A stretch of DNA of 64,000 nucleotides. Origin: Notamacropus eugenii. Taxonomy: Eukaryota > Chordata > Mammalia > Diprotodontia > Macropodidae. Position 1 is the first letter of the stretch. Each line of letters begins with the position of its first letter. The stretch covers positions 332,586,651 through 332,650,650 of the forward strand of contig NC_092874.1 in the NCBI RefSeq assembly GCF_028372415.1, written 5' to 3'. The notes beneath the pieces are model-generated. The model ran no database searches and had not been told where the DNA came from. It worked only from the letters and a program-made list of their open reading frames with translations. The position numbers and the translations under genes are program-made. Below are positions 12,300 to 24,190 of this stretch, piece by piece.

Positions 12300-12716
12300 A
12301 GACAGACAGACAGATAGTATAGTCAAGTTCCCTGACTTCCCTGACACAGCTTCCCCCCAGACTAAACCTGATTGGTCCCCAGCTTCCCTGAAACAAGTCT
12401 TCCTGGGCATAAAAGGGCCTCCTGTAGTAGTTGGTGTCTCTCAGACCTGGTGGGTGTCTAAGATCACAAAAGTCACTATACCTTGATGACTTACTGACTT
12501 ACTGACCAGATGACTTACTGACCAGACTTGTTTCCAGATAGAGAAAAGGGAATTCACATGAAGAAAAACTGAGTGCCACTGCTAAATATTCTTGCTGTGT
12601 AAGGCTAAGGTAAACTTCCTTTATTAAACAATCTGTAATTTTCAAGATCCTCATTTCATCTCAACATTGAACCTGAACTGAGAAGATGCTGGCTTTAGAG
12701 CCATACCTACAACACA
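12300..12716 (+). mobile_element. Probable solo LTR of an endogenous retrovirus
   Basis: The block has the layout of an LTR on the plus strand: an inverted CCAAT box (attgg at 12371-12375), a TATA-like cataaaagg at 12408-12416, and an ATTAAA polyadenylation signal at 12623-12628. Short imperfect repeats of gacttactga occur near 12487-12524. No retroviral coding sequence is adjacent. The termini are not clear, so the boundaries are approximate. Confidence 0.5.
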
Positions 12717-12945
12717 TATGATTGCAGTGACAGAAAAAAACTTTCTTGAAATTCTTCAGTGATTTGTGTTAACTATAAAAAAGCACAATCATGGAATAAT
12801 TCTTTAATATGATCAAATATGTATCTAAAATGCTGTGATAATATTACATACATGTGATGGAGAAACCTTTCTCAAAAGGAAAAAAAATGGACCTTCACCC
12901 TCCCCCCCACAATTATTTGATGTAACTGATAATTATGTTTGAATA
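12717..12945. other. Unassigned intron sequence
   Basis: AT-rich, with no recognised feature. Confidence 0.5.
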
Positions 12946-13130
12946 GTGCCTTAAAGTTATATAGCTCTCATTTCAGTTTCACAATAACCCTTTTAGGTAG
13001 GTACTCAAGGTATTATTTTACTTATTTTACAGATGAGAAAACTGAGGCTCAGAGAGAGTAAGTAACTTCTTTGCCCACAGTCACATAGGTGTCAAAGGCT
13101 AGATTTGAACCAGCCCTTCCTATATGATTT
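12946..13130 (-). mobile_element. CORE-SINE (MIR/THER type), antisense
   Basis: The reverse complement of the CORE-SINE centre is visible: ttttacagatgagaaaactg, the following gaggctcagag block, and a degraded tRNA-like box. Confidence 0.8.
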
Positions 13131-13149
13131 GAGGTTCAATAATATCAAC

Positions 13150-13500
13150 TTAAGCCAAGCTACCCATTTACTAATAATGCTAGCTGAAACAAAAAGGAAA
13201 ATAAAATTATCAATAGAAATCAGGATTTTGAAAAACACATAATTGACAAAGAAAATAATCAAGACTATTAATATCTTCAGTAAAGGACACAAATCCTTAA
13301 AATTATAATCATTTCCCTACATTAACAATAACTAGGAAGAAAGGAGAGAAATTCTACTCAAAATAACTATAGAATGCACAAAATATTTGGGAGTCCACTT
13401 ACCAAGATACAACATAGAGGAATTGAATACAACCACAAAACACTCTTTACAAAAATTAAGGACTAAAGTAGAACAAAATTCACTCAGGTTAGACCAATAT
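13150..13500 (+). mobile_element. Old L1 ORF2 relic
   Basis: Diverged copy of the ORF2 part seen at 1-148. The block near 13385 (aaatatttgggagtccactt) matches the text around 125-145. Confidence 0.65.
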
Positions 13501-13569
13501 CCACTGTAGCCATCATACTCTACCCCTCCCCACTGTAACCACCTGGACTCTTGATACTGAGGCCCTCAC

Positions 13570-13752
13570 CAGGTGTGGGGAACCTACCTCAAGGCCACAT
13601 GTGGCCCTCTAGATCCTCAAATGCGGCCTTTTGACTGAATTCAAACTTCACAAAACAAATTCCCTTAAAAAAAAGAAATTGTTCTATAAAACTCAGACTC
13701 AGTCAAAAGACCTCACCTAAGAACCAAGAAGGCCGCAGGTTCCCTACCTCTG
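13570..13752. mobile_element. hAT-type palindromic MITE
   Basis: The 183-bp element begins CAGGTGTGGGGAACCTA and ends in the inverse form (AGGTTCCCTACCTCTG). The interior is also largely self-complementary. CAG...CTG ends and this internal symmetry fit nonautonomous hAT transposons known from marsupials. Confidence 0.7.
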
Positions 13753-13965
13753 CAGTAAAGCTATACTAGATGAACTTTTGCTCTATCTTGCCCTGAAACA
13801 GGCCTCCAAATCACCTCTTGACTACTTCCAAAACATGCAGCCATACTTGCATCCTCCAGCCAGGTCGAAGGTAACCAAGAGGCCTCAAATCCATCAATGA
13901 ATGCCATATCTACCCCAAGCATATGAAGATTTTCACTACTGGAATAGACAGATGAAAACAATTTG

Positions 13966-14232
13966 TTTTAATGGCCATGAACGTAGCTGAAGCAGGCACT
14001 GTGGAAGGCTTGGAGCTTGGTCAGACATGTAAGACACTAAGTTCATCCACTGCACCACAAGTCATCTTGACTTTTGTCTTGCCACTGGATTTCAATGACT
14101 CTGGAAAAACAGATGAAACTGAAGAGTTTGTGCAACTCTGTCTCACTTAAATCCAGTTCACACTTGAATCAAGACATCACATTGTGACATATTAGTAGTC
14201 CTCTTAGAAAAGGAAGGACAAAACAGCATGTC
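13966..14232 (-). mobile_element. Marsupial SINE (possibly RTE-linked), antisense
   Basis: The reverse complement starts with a decayed tgtttgtccttc-type block, and its interior matches the plus-strand copy at 37100-37330. Family name not certain. Confidence 0.6.
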
Positions 14233-14269
14233 TAATATGGATATACTGCTTCTCCTGGCTACATTATGA

Positions 14270-14354
14270 GATCATTTCACTTATGTCTTTGTATTTCCAG
14301 CACCTAGTTAAGTGTCTGGCACTTAAAAAATGCTTAATAAGTGCTTATTTATTG
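14270..14354 (+). mobile_element. L2/CORE-type 3' tail fragment
   Basis: The block around agtgtctggcacttaa and cttaataagtgcttattta is the typical 3' tail shared by L2 and CORE-SINEs. Confidence 0.6.
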
Positions 14355-14610
14355 ACTGATGTATAGAGGATGAATTGTAAAGGGGAGAAACTAGATGCAG
14401 AAAGACCAATTAGGAGGCTATTAAAACAGTCTAGGTGAGCAGTAATGTGGAGTCTCTGGTTGTGCTGTGATAAAGTAAAGGGAACAGATATGAGAGATGA
14501 TGAGTTAATGTGAATTAACAAGATTTGGCAACTGAATGGATATGGAAGGTTGAGGTAGAATGAAGAATCAAGGATGAAATCAGCTATATATCACTACCAG
14601 AAAATTTAAA
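14355..14610 (-). mobile_element. L2 LINE fragment, antisense
   Basis: The ccaattaggaggctattaaa block and the following 150 bp are the reverse complement of the L2 reverse-transcriptase 3' part. Confidence 0.7.
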
Positions 14611-15011
14611 AGAGTTGCTAGAATTTTATAGGCCCTCTCTGATTTGCTTCTTCCAAAAATGGTGGTGAATTCTACTTAATGTTATAGAATTCTCACTAAC
14701 ATAAAATTCTCACTTCTGCAAAAACAAAAAAAAAAAGTTTTGTAACATTCAATACCGAACAGTTAAAAGTTAAAAACCACACAAAGGCTAACAAGTTGTC
14801 AATGGAAGTAACCCACCATTCCAGACCATGCTGACAAATACAAATTTGAGTACACCATTAACTATCAATTCTTAGTTAAAGCAGTGTCCAAGAAAAAGAT
14901 ACACACACACACACACATATATGTAAATTATAACTTAAGACTTCATAAACTGAAGAGTACAGTATGAAGTAATGGCCATAGTTAAACTGTTACTGCTAAA
15001 GACTCAACAAA
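14611..15011. other. Unassigned intron sequence
   Basis: No recognised feature, except a short CA/TA microsatellite near 14901-14925. Confidence 0.5.
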
Positions 15012-15200
15012 AAAAAATCAAGTGAAGCAGCACTTATTAGGCACTTACTATGCCCCTAACTATACTCTTTACCAGGAACTACACTAAACAAATCAAGCAA
15101 AAAGAAAGATGGCTCCTGTCCTTAAAGAGCTCCCCTTCTAATGAGGGAAGACCATATGTAAAAGGGAATAAATGGGAGCTGAAAAAGAGAAAGGAAGGAG
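15012..15200 (-). mobile_element. L2 3' end, antisense
   Basis: The reverse complement of the L2 3' UTR: cacttattaggcacttac, then the aagagctccccttctaatg block. Confidence 0.75.
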
Positions 15201-15279
15201 ATTAATCTAAAAGGATCATACCCATAAGTGTAAAGGTTTAAAAAATTAATCGTATCACTTCTTTCCTATACAATAGCAA

Positions 15280-15560
15280 TGCTTCTCAACATGTGACATA
15301 CTGGTTAAAGCACTTGGACTTGGAGTCAAGAAAATCTGAATTCAAATCTGGCCTCAGACATTTACTAGCTGTATAACCCTAAACAAGTCATTTAACTGCT
15401 GCTATGTGCCTCAGTTTCCTCATCTGCAAATTGTGAAGATAATAATAGCCACTATTCATGAAATTGTTGTAAGAGTCGAAAGGGAACACATGTAAAGTAC
15501 TTTGCAAACCTTAAAGTGCTTTATAAATCCAAAATTTTTTATTATCATCATTTTGCATAA
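15280..15560 (+). mobile_element. CORE-SINE (MIR/THER type)
   Basis: A tRNA-like head (gttcaaatctgg-type box B, here as gaattcaaatctggcctc), a core (gtgcctcagtttcctcatct) and a tail (actttgcaaaccttaaag followed by tttataaat) are all present. Confidence 0.85.
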
Positions 15561-15789
15561 CTAGAGAACTATTCATATCAAAAGAAACTTTTTTGGACTG
15601 TTTATATGGAAAAGAATAATTTTTTTTTTTTTACTAAAAACCCAAAATAGTATGGGAAAAAACAGTGTAAAAAATACACCAACAATAAATCCCATTACAA
15701 TAATGTCCACCTTTGTACAACTAAAATGTACAAGATACTATCCTAGGCAGTGATAGTCAAAAATGAAACCACGCCTATATGCAAAGAGT
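15561..15789. other. Unassigned intron sequence
   Basis: A/T-rich with an 18-base T-rich run; nothing recognised. Confidence 0.5.
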
Positions 15790-16490
15790 TTCGTTTTTAA
15801 AAAAAATAAATTTTATTGATATATTTTGGTTATATCATCAGAATTTCTCCCAGTATCTCTCCTCCATGCTATACTTCCCCCTCCTTCAAGTACCACCTCC
15901 CCAAAGAACAAATATTTTTTAAAGAAAAAAAAATCAATAAAACTAATCAATACATTAAAAAAAAGTGAAAATATATACAGTGTTCTACACCCATGGATTT
16001 CCAACTTCTGCAAAGCACTGGAGTGATGGGATGTCTTCTCATTTCTCTGGGGCCAAGTTAGTTCTTTGTAATTGTGCAACATTCACTTTGGATTTTTTGT
16101 GTGTGGTTGTGTTTCCATTGTACACTGTAGTCATTATGTACATTGTTTCCTTGGTTCTACTTCACTTTTCTTCAGTTCAAGTAAACTCATGTTTCTCTGT
16201 ATGCATCATATTCGTCATTTCCTATACTACAGTAATAATACATTATACATTCATGTTCCAGAATTTGTTTATCCATTCCCCATTCAATGGACTTCTACTT
16301 TGTTGCCAATTATTTGCTACCACAAAAAGTGCTACTATAAATAGCGAATATGGGCACTTTTTCATATCCATGACCTCAGAATTAGGGTATGAGGCTAGTG
16401 GAAAGTGGATTAAAGGATATGGACATTTTAGTCATTTCTGTCATTGCAGAATTCCAGGTAGCTTTCCAAAACAGCTATGCTATTGCACAA
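15790..16490 (-). mobile_element. L1 3' end, antisense
   Basis: The reverse complement of an older L1 3' UTR and ORF2 tail, with the ctaccacaaaaagtgct block at 16318. This is the only clear L1 copy in the intron in the same direction as the gene. Confidence 0.8.
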
Positions 16491-16524
16491 AACAAGGTTT
16501 ACATACTATTTATCAATGATCAAA

Positions 16525-16790
16525 ACTTTGGTGGTGAGGGGAAAGCTAGCATAGTGGATACAATGCCAGGCCTGGAGTCAGGAAAATTCATCTTCATAAG
16601 TTCAAATCTAGCCTCAGACACTTACTAGTTGTGTGACCCGGGGCAAGTCACCTAACCCTGTTTGCCTCAGTTTCTCATCTGTAAAATGAGCTGGAGAAGC
16701 AAACGGCAAATCACTCCAGTATCTTTGCCAAGAAAACTCCAAAAGGAGTCATTAAGAGTCGGACATTACTGAACAACAACAAAAACTTTT
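16525..16790 (+). mobile_element. tRNA-derived SINE (MAR1/WSINE type)
   Basis: A full SINE with gcatagtggatac head, ggagtcaggaaaattcatc and ctagcctcagacacttacta blocks, and the typical tail around gagtcggacattactgaac. Possible short duplications (caaaacttt and aaaaacttt) flank it. Confidence 0.85.
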
Positions 16791-16819
16791 TGTGGTCTAA
16801 AATTAGAAGAAAAAGGATA

Positions 16820-16975
16820 ATATATTTGATAATATAATTTTAAGCTGGAAAGAACCTTAAGGGGCCTCTAGTCCAACCCCTTCTTTTTACAGAGAAGGAA
16901 AATGAGACCTAAAATAATAATAAAGTTATTTATCCAAGGTCACACATCTAGTAAGCAGCATTTTTCAAGATTCAA
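16820..16975 (-). mobile_element. MIR-type SINE, antisense
   Basis: The sequence gctggaaagaaccttaaggg, then a tttttacagagaaggaaaat block and a ggtcacacatctagtaag block, is the reverse of a MIR-type core. Confidence 0.7.
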
Positions 16976-17160
16976 AGCAAGGAATGGACTACTATTGTGC
17001 TGTGATGAGTACTTGAAAAAAAAAAAGGAAAGACACAAAATAATGTAAAGTGAAGAAAACAGAATCAGAAGAATTTAACCAGATAACAGGACAAAAAAAA
17101 TGCTTTATATAGATACAAAAAGGCAAAGATCTAAAGAAAATGTATAAAACCAAGTTATAT
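16976..17160 (+). mobile_element. Old L1 3' remnant
   Basis: The block gaatggactactattgtgct and the following gtgaagaaaacagaatcag block match the L1 3' UTR start. Confidence 0.6.
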
Positions 17161-17499
17161 TTTATTGGAATAAAATTGATCTTATAGTAACATTTACTAA
17201 AATTTGTATTAAGAATGTTATCCTAATATTTAAGAAACTTAAATCCAAAGTATTTGTACCATTTTAAAGCCCCAGCCAAAGTCCTCTATAAATTATAAGT
17301 CAGCTGCTTCCACACTACACTGACAGCCTATATCTCTTACCAACTGTGCTGCTGGGCTGACCACAAATTTCTGATATTATGTAATTCAACTGAGCCCTCA
17401 CTGCAACAAGACATTTCTTTTATACCTCCCTAATCAATCAGATATTCTATTTACCAGGACAGCTATTCAGAACCTTTTCCTCTCCCCTTCAAGGTCAAG
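17161..17499. other. Unassigned intron sequence
   Basis: No gene or repeat recognised. Confidence 0.45.
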
Positions 17500-18235
17500 A
17501 AACTCTCACCCTGAGCTGACTTCAATTCACACCTTCAATTAAAACAGTAAAGTCATTACCAGAGAGTTGGGAGCTCCTTCCCATCTCCTTACTTCACATG
17601 ACTGAGACATTTTTTCCATTATCTCTTTCATACCTATCTCACACGAAAAGGTAGGCCCTTCCCCCTATTAAGGCAAACTCCTCTACATTCACTTTTCATC
17701 TCATCTCATACTGACTTTATCAGCAGATTGTTCCCAATGTCATCCACATTCTCTCCTATCTTGAGTTTTTCCCAGTTCTCCTATCTACTACTTTCCAGTC
17801 CCTCAACTTGAAAAACTCTTACATGATCTCATCGTCCTCTCCATACTTCTATGTTTCTCCTCTTGTCAGATTAACTCCTTGAAAAATCCATCTACACTTG
17901 GCTCCTTTTACTTCCTCTCCTCTCACTACATTCTCAATTTTCTGCAGTCTGACTTCTGACCTCATCATTCAAGAAACTGCTCTCTCCAAAGTTATGACCT
18001 CTTATAATTCCTAAATCTAATGGCCTTTTTCTCAGTTCTTAATTTCTCTGCAATCTCTGACACTGTAGGTATCTATTTATTTCTAAATGTTCTCTTTCAT
18101 GACATTACTCCTCTTGGTTTTCCTCTTACGTAACAGCTCATTCTCATTCTAACAATCTTTGCTAGATTTTCATCCAGGCAAAGCCTACTAACCATAGGTG
18201 TCCTCACAGGCTCTCTCTAATGGGCTTTCTCTTTT
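17500..18235 (+). mobile_element. L2 LINE reverse-transcriptase region, part 1
   Basis: The pyrimidine-rich text is the sense strand of the L2 reverse-transcriptase region. It continues after a short insertion at 18426. All frames carry stops. Confidence 0.65.
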
Positions 18236-18425
18236 TATAGAGGGCTCTTAACCTGGGGGCTATAAACATATTCTCTCTTTCTCTCTCTCTTTCTCTCGCC
18301 ACATATATGTATTATTTTAATGTAACTAATTTATTTTATAAATCCTATGCATTTTATTTCATGCATTTTAAAATATTATTCTTAAGCATCCATATTCTTT
18401 ACTAGACTGCCAAAGGGGTTTATGA
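18236..18425 (+). mobile_element. hAT-like short repeat inserted in the L2
   Basis: It starts gggctcttaacctggggg and ends with the agactgccaaaggggtttat block. The same repeat is seen at 32043-32327, so it is a dispersed element. It contains a CT-rich microsatellite. Confidence 0.55.
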
Positions 18426-19175
18426 CCCAAAATACATATATATCCCTTTCTCTCCACTCACATAGCTATCACCCTAGTTTAGCTCTCATCACTTCACGTA
18501 TGGTCTATTGCAACAGCCTGCTGGTTGCTCTAGCTACCTCAAGTCTCTCTCCACTGAAACCCATTCTCCAATCAGCTGCCAATGATTTTCCTAATGTGCA
18601 AGCATGATCATATCACACCTCTACTCAAAAACTCCAGGATATCTGCTCCCTATAACTTACAAAATCAAATATAAAATTCTCTATTTACCATTTAAAGTCC
18701 TCCACCAAGTTGGCACCTTCCTACCTTTCCTGTCTTCCTACATTTTACTCCCTCCCCTACCACACCCCCTCCCCCACAGAATACTCTAAAATCCAGGAGC
18801 ATTAGCCTCCTGGTTACTGCTCCAACATAACATGCCATCTCTTTATTATTAACTTTGTGCCTTTTCTCTAAATTGTAATGTTCTCCACATCACCTTGGCC
18901 TCCCGACTTTCTGGGCTTCCTTCAAGACTGCTCAAATTCCACCTCAAAACCCTGCAGTAAGCTTTTCCAGATCTTGCCCACATACCAGTAGTTTCCTTCA
19001 TGACTAACTTCCATTTACATTGTACAGCTATATCTTACATGTACTTATTTACATATAATCTCTTCCATTTGAATGTTAGCCTCTTGAGTGCAGGGACCAA
19101 GTTTTTTATATTCTTTGTATTGCTATCAGTCTGAGCTTAGCCTGGCACAAAGAAAGCACTTAATAAATAAATGCT
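18426..19175 (+). mobile_element. L2-type LINE, part 2 with 3' end
   Basis: The text includes gtctattgcaacagcctgct (reverse-transcriptase 3' part), then the 3' UTR with tgaatgttagcctcttgagt and the end block cacttaataaataaatgctt. Together with part 1 it spans about 1.5 kb of L2-type sequence. Confidence 0.75.
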
Positions 19176-19179
19176 TGTT

Positions 19180-19450
19180 GACAGACCTAAATTCAAATTC
19201 TACCCCCACTGACTAGCTACATGACTCTAGTTAAGTCATTTCATCTCTCTGAGTCTGTTTCTTCATCTATATGTAGAATCATATTAAAAAAGTATGTCTT
19301 TGATATATATGTACAAATATCACATATATTGATATAGATCATATACTTATTTTTATTTAACAGAGAGAAAACCTACCTCACAAAAGTATTTCAAGAGACA
19401 ATATATGTATAAAGTACTTCACAAATTTTAGGGTGCTAGATATTACTATA
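19180..19450 (+). mobile_element. CORE-SINE with an internal AT expansion
   Basis: A SINE head (caaattctacccccactgac) and core (tgagtctgtttcttcatct) are separated from the tail (gtataaagtacttcacaaat) by about 100 bp of TATA-rich sequence. Confidence 0.65.
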
Positions 19451-19799
19451 ATTAAATATACTTAACATATTTAATAGTGCAATAAAATATAAAATATTTA
19501 GCAAAAGTTTCTTCACTTCATATCTCCATTCAAAAACCTTCAGTCCATGAGATAAAAAGGAAATTAGCTTCACAAAATTTGAAGCCTTCTTCAATAAGTG
19601 TCCAAACCACCTGTCCAGCTTTCACAAAATCTATAGAAAGTACTATTCCACATTTTTTCCTGTTCTCATTGAATTTAACTCAGACCAACCCACTCATACC
19701 TAGTATACATTTCCTCCAAACCTACTGGAAGCTTTTCCTTCCAAATTTTGCTACCAGGCATATAGCCCAAGGAGATCACTGATAAAAAGAATGTTTTCA
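19451..19799. other. Unassigned intron sequence
   Basis: No gene or repeat recognised. Confidence 0.45.
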
Positions 19800-20105
19800 T
19801 AAAAATCAATAAGCATTAAATGCCTACTAGGTATCAGGCACTATTGTTAAGTACTGAGAATAGAAAGAGAAAAGGGGGGGGGGGTCAAAAAAGGGAAACT
19901 TTTCAAGGAGATCAAAATCTAATGTGAAGAAAACATGCAAATAATTGTATACAGATAAGATAAATACAGAATAAATTGGAGATAATCATAGATGAAAGGC
20001 ACTGTCAATAAAAGGGATGAGAAGGGGTTCTTATAGGATTGAAGGTTATAAAGGATGAGATTAAGAAAAAGTCATTAGATTTGACAATTAAGAAATCATT
20101 GTTAA
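19800..20105 (-). mobile_element. L2 fragment, antisense, internally deleted
   Basis: The 3' end block (aaatgcctactaggtatcag) is joined to a reverse-transcriptase block (ttagatttgacaattaagaa) that normally lies more than 1 kb away in L2. Confidence 0.7.
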
Positions 20106-20114
20106 CTTTAGAGA

Positions 20115-20790
20115 GATATGTACCATATTCACCAAAATATTTATAGCAACACTTCTTGTGGTAGCAAAGAACTGAAAACAAAGTAGATATCCCTCAACTG
20201 GTGAATGTTTATGCAAATCATCATTCATGTGGTACATGAATATAATAGAATATTGCTGTGTTGTAACAAATGATAAATATTGGAAATCTAAAGAAGCATG
20301 GATTTATAGGAATTGATGCAAATTTTAATACACAGGGTCAAGAAAATTATATAATATTAATTATATAATATATTATTATATATGATACATGGTGTCATAC
20401 CATATATAATAATATAACTACAAGATGTAAATGGAAAGCATCATCACAAATCAAAAGTGAATGCTGCCAAATTATAAAAAACAAGCATAGCCCCAAAAGA
20501 AATACCCTCCCAGGCCTCTCACCATTCCTTTGCAGAAGTGGGATATCCATGAGTGTGGAACGTTGCACATATTTTTACATTTTTTTAATGTACTGATTGG
20601 CTTTACTGATTTCTTTTCCTTCTCTTTCTTTTTTTTTTCTTAAAAAAATACCTGTTCTTTAGGATGGCTTTGGGGTGGTAAGCTATGAGGAGAGGGAGAA
20701 ATAAGGTAGGGGTAAGGGGAAGGATACTGGAGAAATTCTGGTGATAGGAAAAAAAATAGATCAATAAAATTTATTTTTCAAGAAGTTTCT
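20115..20790 (+). mobile_element. Old L1 3' end
   Basis: A diverged L1 tail with a caaaatatttatagcaacac block, an AT-rich insertion near 20340-20410 and the same 3' UTR type as 8866-9655. Confidence 0.75.
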
Positions 20791-21242
20791 TGAATATAAG
20801 GATAGTTTCATTTTTGTCTTTGTATCACTACCTAGTACAGTAACTTGTACTCTTCCTACCAAAAGAAATACAAATTCAAATTGTTATTTATTATTAAATT
20901 GATTAAAAAGATTACTATACTATCCACTCAGTAACTCCCTTCCAAATTTTTTAACTATTTTAAAAAAATCATCATATGCATAAAACTGTTTCTGCTCAGC
21001 CAGGAGTCCATCACAAAGTTTAAAATTTGAAAAATTGTAAAACAGGCCTGACTCACAGCTGAAACCAAATGGGTGAGGTGTCAATGCAACAACTACAGCA
21101 AAGCATCTGACTTTAGACAGAATTGTGTGACTCGAGACTCCAAATATAGAAAAGATACAAATTAAGATAGATGTTGGGCTTCTACAAGTAGAACTAGGGA
21201 AACTTAATACTAAACTCTCCCTTATAAATTTACCTCAGGTAT
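20791..21242. other. Unassigned intron sequence
   Basis: No gene or repeat recognised. Confidence 0.5.
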
Positions 21243-21360
21243 CAGTCAGTCACCAAACAAGCATTTATTAAATGCCTATAAAATTCCAGACACTGTGATA
21301 AGCAAAGGGAACATAAAAACAGAAGTGAAACCCTACCACCAAGGGGATAACATTCTAACA
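21243..21360 (-). mobile_element. L2 3' end, antisense (part of the 22 kb copy)
   Basis: The block caagcatttattaaatgcct and what follows is the reverse complement of the L2 3' end. The rest of the copy resumes at 21549 after a SINE. Confidence 0.75.
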
Positions 21361-21500
21361 AGAAAGATTTGAATCCTGCCTCAAACACTTACTAGCTGTG
21401 TTCCTATGATCCTGAGCAAATCGCTTAACCTCTCCAAGCCTCAGTTTCCTCATCTATAAAAATGAGGGGGTTCTCTAAGGTCCCTTTCAAGCTCTAAATC
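21361..21500 (+). mobile_element. CORE-SINE inserted in the antisense L2
   Basis: The blocks cacttactagctgtgttcct and cctcagtttcctcatctat, then the ggtccctttcaagctctaaa tail, mark a CORE-type SINE. TA-rich sequence follows to 21548. Confidence 0.8.
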
Positions 21501-21548
21501 TATACTTCTATGTACATATATTTATGTATATATACATAATATATACAA

Positions 21549-22770
21549 ATTAATGCAAGGTGGTTTGGGGAAGGAGTACACCAGGAGCAAAGGTTTCAAA
21601 GTAAAGGTAGTATTTCAGCCAAGTCTCAAAGAAAACCAGAGATTCTATGAGACAGAAGTGATAAGAGTATTCCAGGCAAGAGATGAGCAATGAAAAGGTG
21701 CTAAACAGATGAAGTGTCACCTGTGTGGAAGAGCAAGTAGGCCTGAATGACTGGACAGAATAGTTCATGAAATGGAGTAATGCATAAGAAGACTAAAAAG
21801 TAGGAAGGGGAGAAGTTGTGAAGAGTTTTAAATGCTAGGTAGAGTTGTTCACATTTGTTCCTAGAAAGAATAAGGAGCCTTTGGAGTTTATGTATTTCAG
21901 GGCTTTAAAGGGTGGGGGGAATGACACAGTCAAACCTGCAGCTTTTGGAAAATCACTCTGCATTGGATTAAGAATTTTGAGGTAAGGAGACTAATAAGTG
22001 GCTGTGTGAGAAGGGATAACAATTAAGGTAGCAGCTATGTGAATGATGAGTAGGGAATGTATTCAAGCAACAATGTGGAAAAAGAAACAAGATTTGCAAA
22101 GAAATTGGATATGTGGGTTGAAAATGAGGAATCCAAGAAAATGAGGAACTGCAAACCTGGACAACTGGGGAGCAGGGTGGGGCAGAGAGGGGCGAAGGTA
22201 AGGGTAAGGAGGAAACAGAATAGTGTCCTCTTTTTTGAACATAATGAATTTTAAATATCCAATTGAAAAAAGTCATTAGGCAACTAGTGACATGAGGTAA
22301 GACAAACGAGGACCAGAGATACCAATCTGGGGAGCATCTGCACAGATGGCAACTGAGTTCATGGGAGCTGATGAGGTCACCATATAAATAAAGAAAAAAA
22401 GATGAGAGGACCCAGGACAAAACACCTTGGGTACAGTCAAAGTTAGTAACAAGATAATGATAAATGAGTAGAAAAAGACTGAGGAGCAGTCAAACAGGTC
22501 AGAGAAGAACCAAAAGATAGCAGTGTCACAAAAACCCAGAGAACAGCAGGTGTCTAGGAGGAGAGAGAGTTCAACAAGTGTCATATGCTGCAGAGAAATT
22601 CAAAAGGATGAGGATTTAGAACAGGTAACTAGATTTGACAATTAAGAAATAGACCATTGAAACCTCTGGAGAATGGTTTCAAGTTGCCTGGTGAGGGTGG
22701 AAGACAGATTGCAGATGATTTCAAAGAGAATATGAGGAGAGGAAAAGAAGGTACCAAAACTAGCACTTTA
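21549..22770 (-). mobile_element. Long antisense L2 with reverse-transcriptase remnants
   Basis: Read on the minus strand this is L2 reverse transcriptase. Translation fragments GDLISSHELSCHL and ICADAPQIGIS (within about 22276-22420) are decayed forms of the GDLI...YHLYADDSQIYIS region around the catalytic YADD box. Frameshifts and stops occur throughout. With 21243-21360 it is the longest L2 in the window. Confidence 0.82.
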
Positions 22771-24099
22771 GACTACAGACCTTCCCTAGTTTTAAGAGCT
22801 CAAATTTCCCTTAGAAATATGTAAGATACCTTGATTTGTAAAGAATGAAGTTCCTAATACACAAGTGCCTCATTTTTTTCTACTAACACATTATATTTCA
22901 AAGATAACTTATTCTCATTTCTAACTCCATAACTTTTAAAAACTTAGCATAAAATCTCTCACTGCCAAATTAAGGAAAGTTATTTAAAAGACACCTTTTC
23001 TAAGACCAAAAAAAAAAAATCATTCTAAAATGCAAATTATTACCCTCTTGATTTTGGGAATTTCTTAACCTATAAATCTCTCTGCCCTGTCATTAACTGA
23101 AATGCTAGAGGGATGCATGGGAAGAGGAAAGAGACCTCTACTCCATCTCAATTAAAGATAAAGCAAAGGAGAAGAATATGACCACAAACTGTCCAGTCCT
23201 TCTGTGTAAATTTTCCCCACTGCTCCATGATACGTAATTATCAGCCTTTCCCCACTACTTTACTGACTCTAAAATAAAAGTTTTAGGGTATTCAATAGTT
23301 GCACCACTCATTGTAAAACAAACCAACTCAAACATTATAAACTTATAGCCAAAGCACAATAAGATCATGCAACTACAATTTTTCAGTGCTTTTCACTTGG
23401 CTGGTCTTACTAATAAACAAAGAGTGAATTAGTGTTTCAAACGTGTAAACTTTTAAACAAATGTATTCTGTATTTCTTACTGAATAAGCCAAATAGTAAA
23501 AGGCACTAAAATTTGTCCGTGATACATGGTTTTTGTTAAATAAAGTTTAGAGAGAAAGCACTTTACCTAGTTCTTTTCATTTTAGAAGTCTTTCATCCTG
23601 TCCCTTAAAGATGAAGAGTGTGTTTCTTTGTATCTGCATATAAATTCACTTTCAAATGCATGAAGAAATTTAAAGAAACTGGTTCTGTGAATAACTAACA
23701 ACAAACACGGAGATGTAAAATCATAAAGGATACAGTGGCAGTTACATGGGAAGTCTTTCAAAATGAATTCAGGTAAAAATGGCAAAATTAAAATCTTTGA
23801 TACAACTTTCCCAGAAAGATGGGGGGAGTATCCAAACTATACTCAATATAAGCAGATTCTAGAAAGAAGTTTAGCCCCTAAAATGTACATTCAAAAAATA
23901 GGGCCTGTTCAAAGCCTTTAGAGAAGGAGGGGCGGGGAGAGCGGGAATTCAAAAGTCACATATAAAGCCTACCACTGCACCATGCACATAGTGGATACTC
24001 AATAAGTATCTACTTTATTGAATTTGCTGACCTTCATCAAAGGTCACAAATTCTGGTATATAAAAGCAAAGGAGGGTATATTATTAGCTTCTTAAATTT
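22771..24099. other. Unassigned intron sequence
   Basis: About 1.3 kb with almost no recognised repeat, except a short L2-type tail near 23970-24020. No exon-like frame was seen. Confidence 0.5.
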
Positions 24100-24190
24100 T
24101 TGTTGTGTTGAATAACTTATAAAGTACCCACTATGTGCAAGGTTCTGTGTTTGATGTTGGAGATTGTTCCTGCCTTCAACCTTACGTTCA
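24100..24190 (-). mobile_element. L2/CORE tail fragment, antisense
   Basis: The block aagtacccactatgtgcaag and the following gattgttcctgccttcaac block fit the L2 3' end reversed. Confidence 0.55.

Noticed and set aside
15965..16519. 184-codon plus frame
   Set aside because: It lies on the antisense strand of an L1 3' end and resembles no protein.
16525..16640. tRNA-like boxes in SINEs as possible tRNA genes
   Set aside because: They are heads of dispersed SINEs with no complete cloverleaf and no tRNA 3' end.
22276..22420. Minus-strand frames as a living reverse transcriptase
   Set aside because: The catalytic box is mutated and split by frameshifts; it is an L2 relic.
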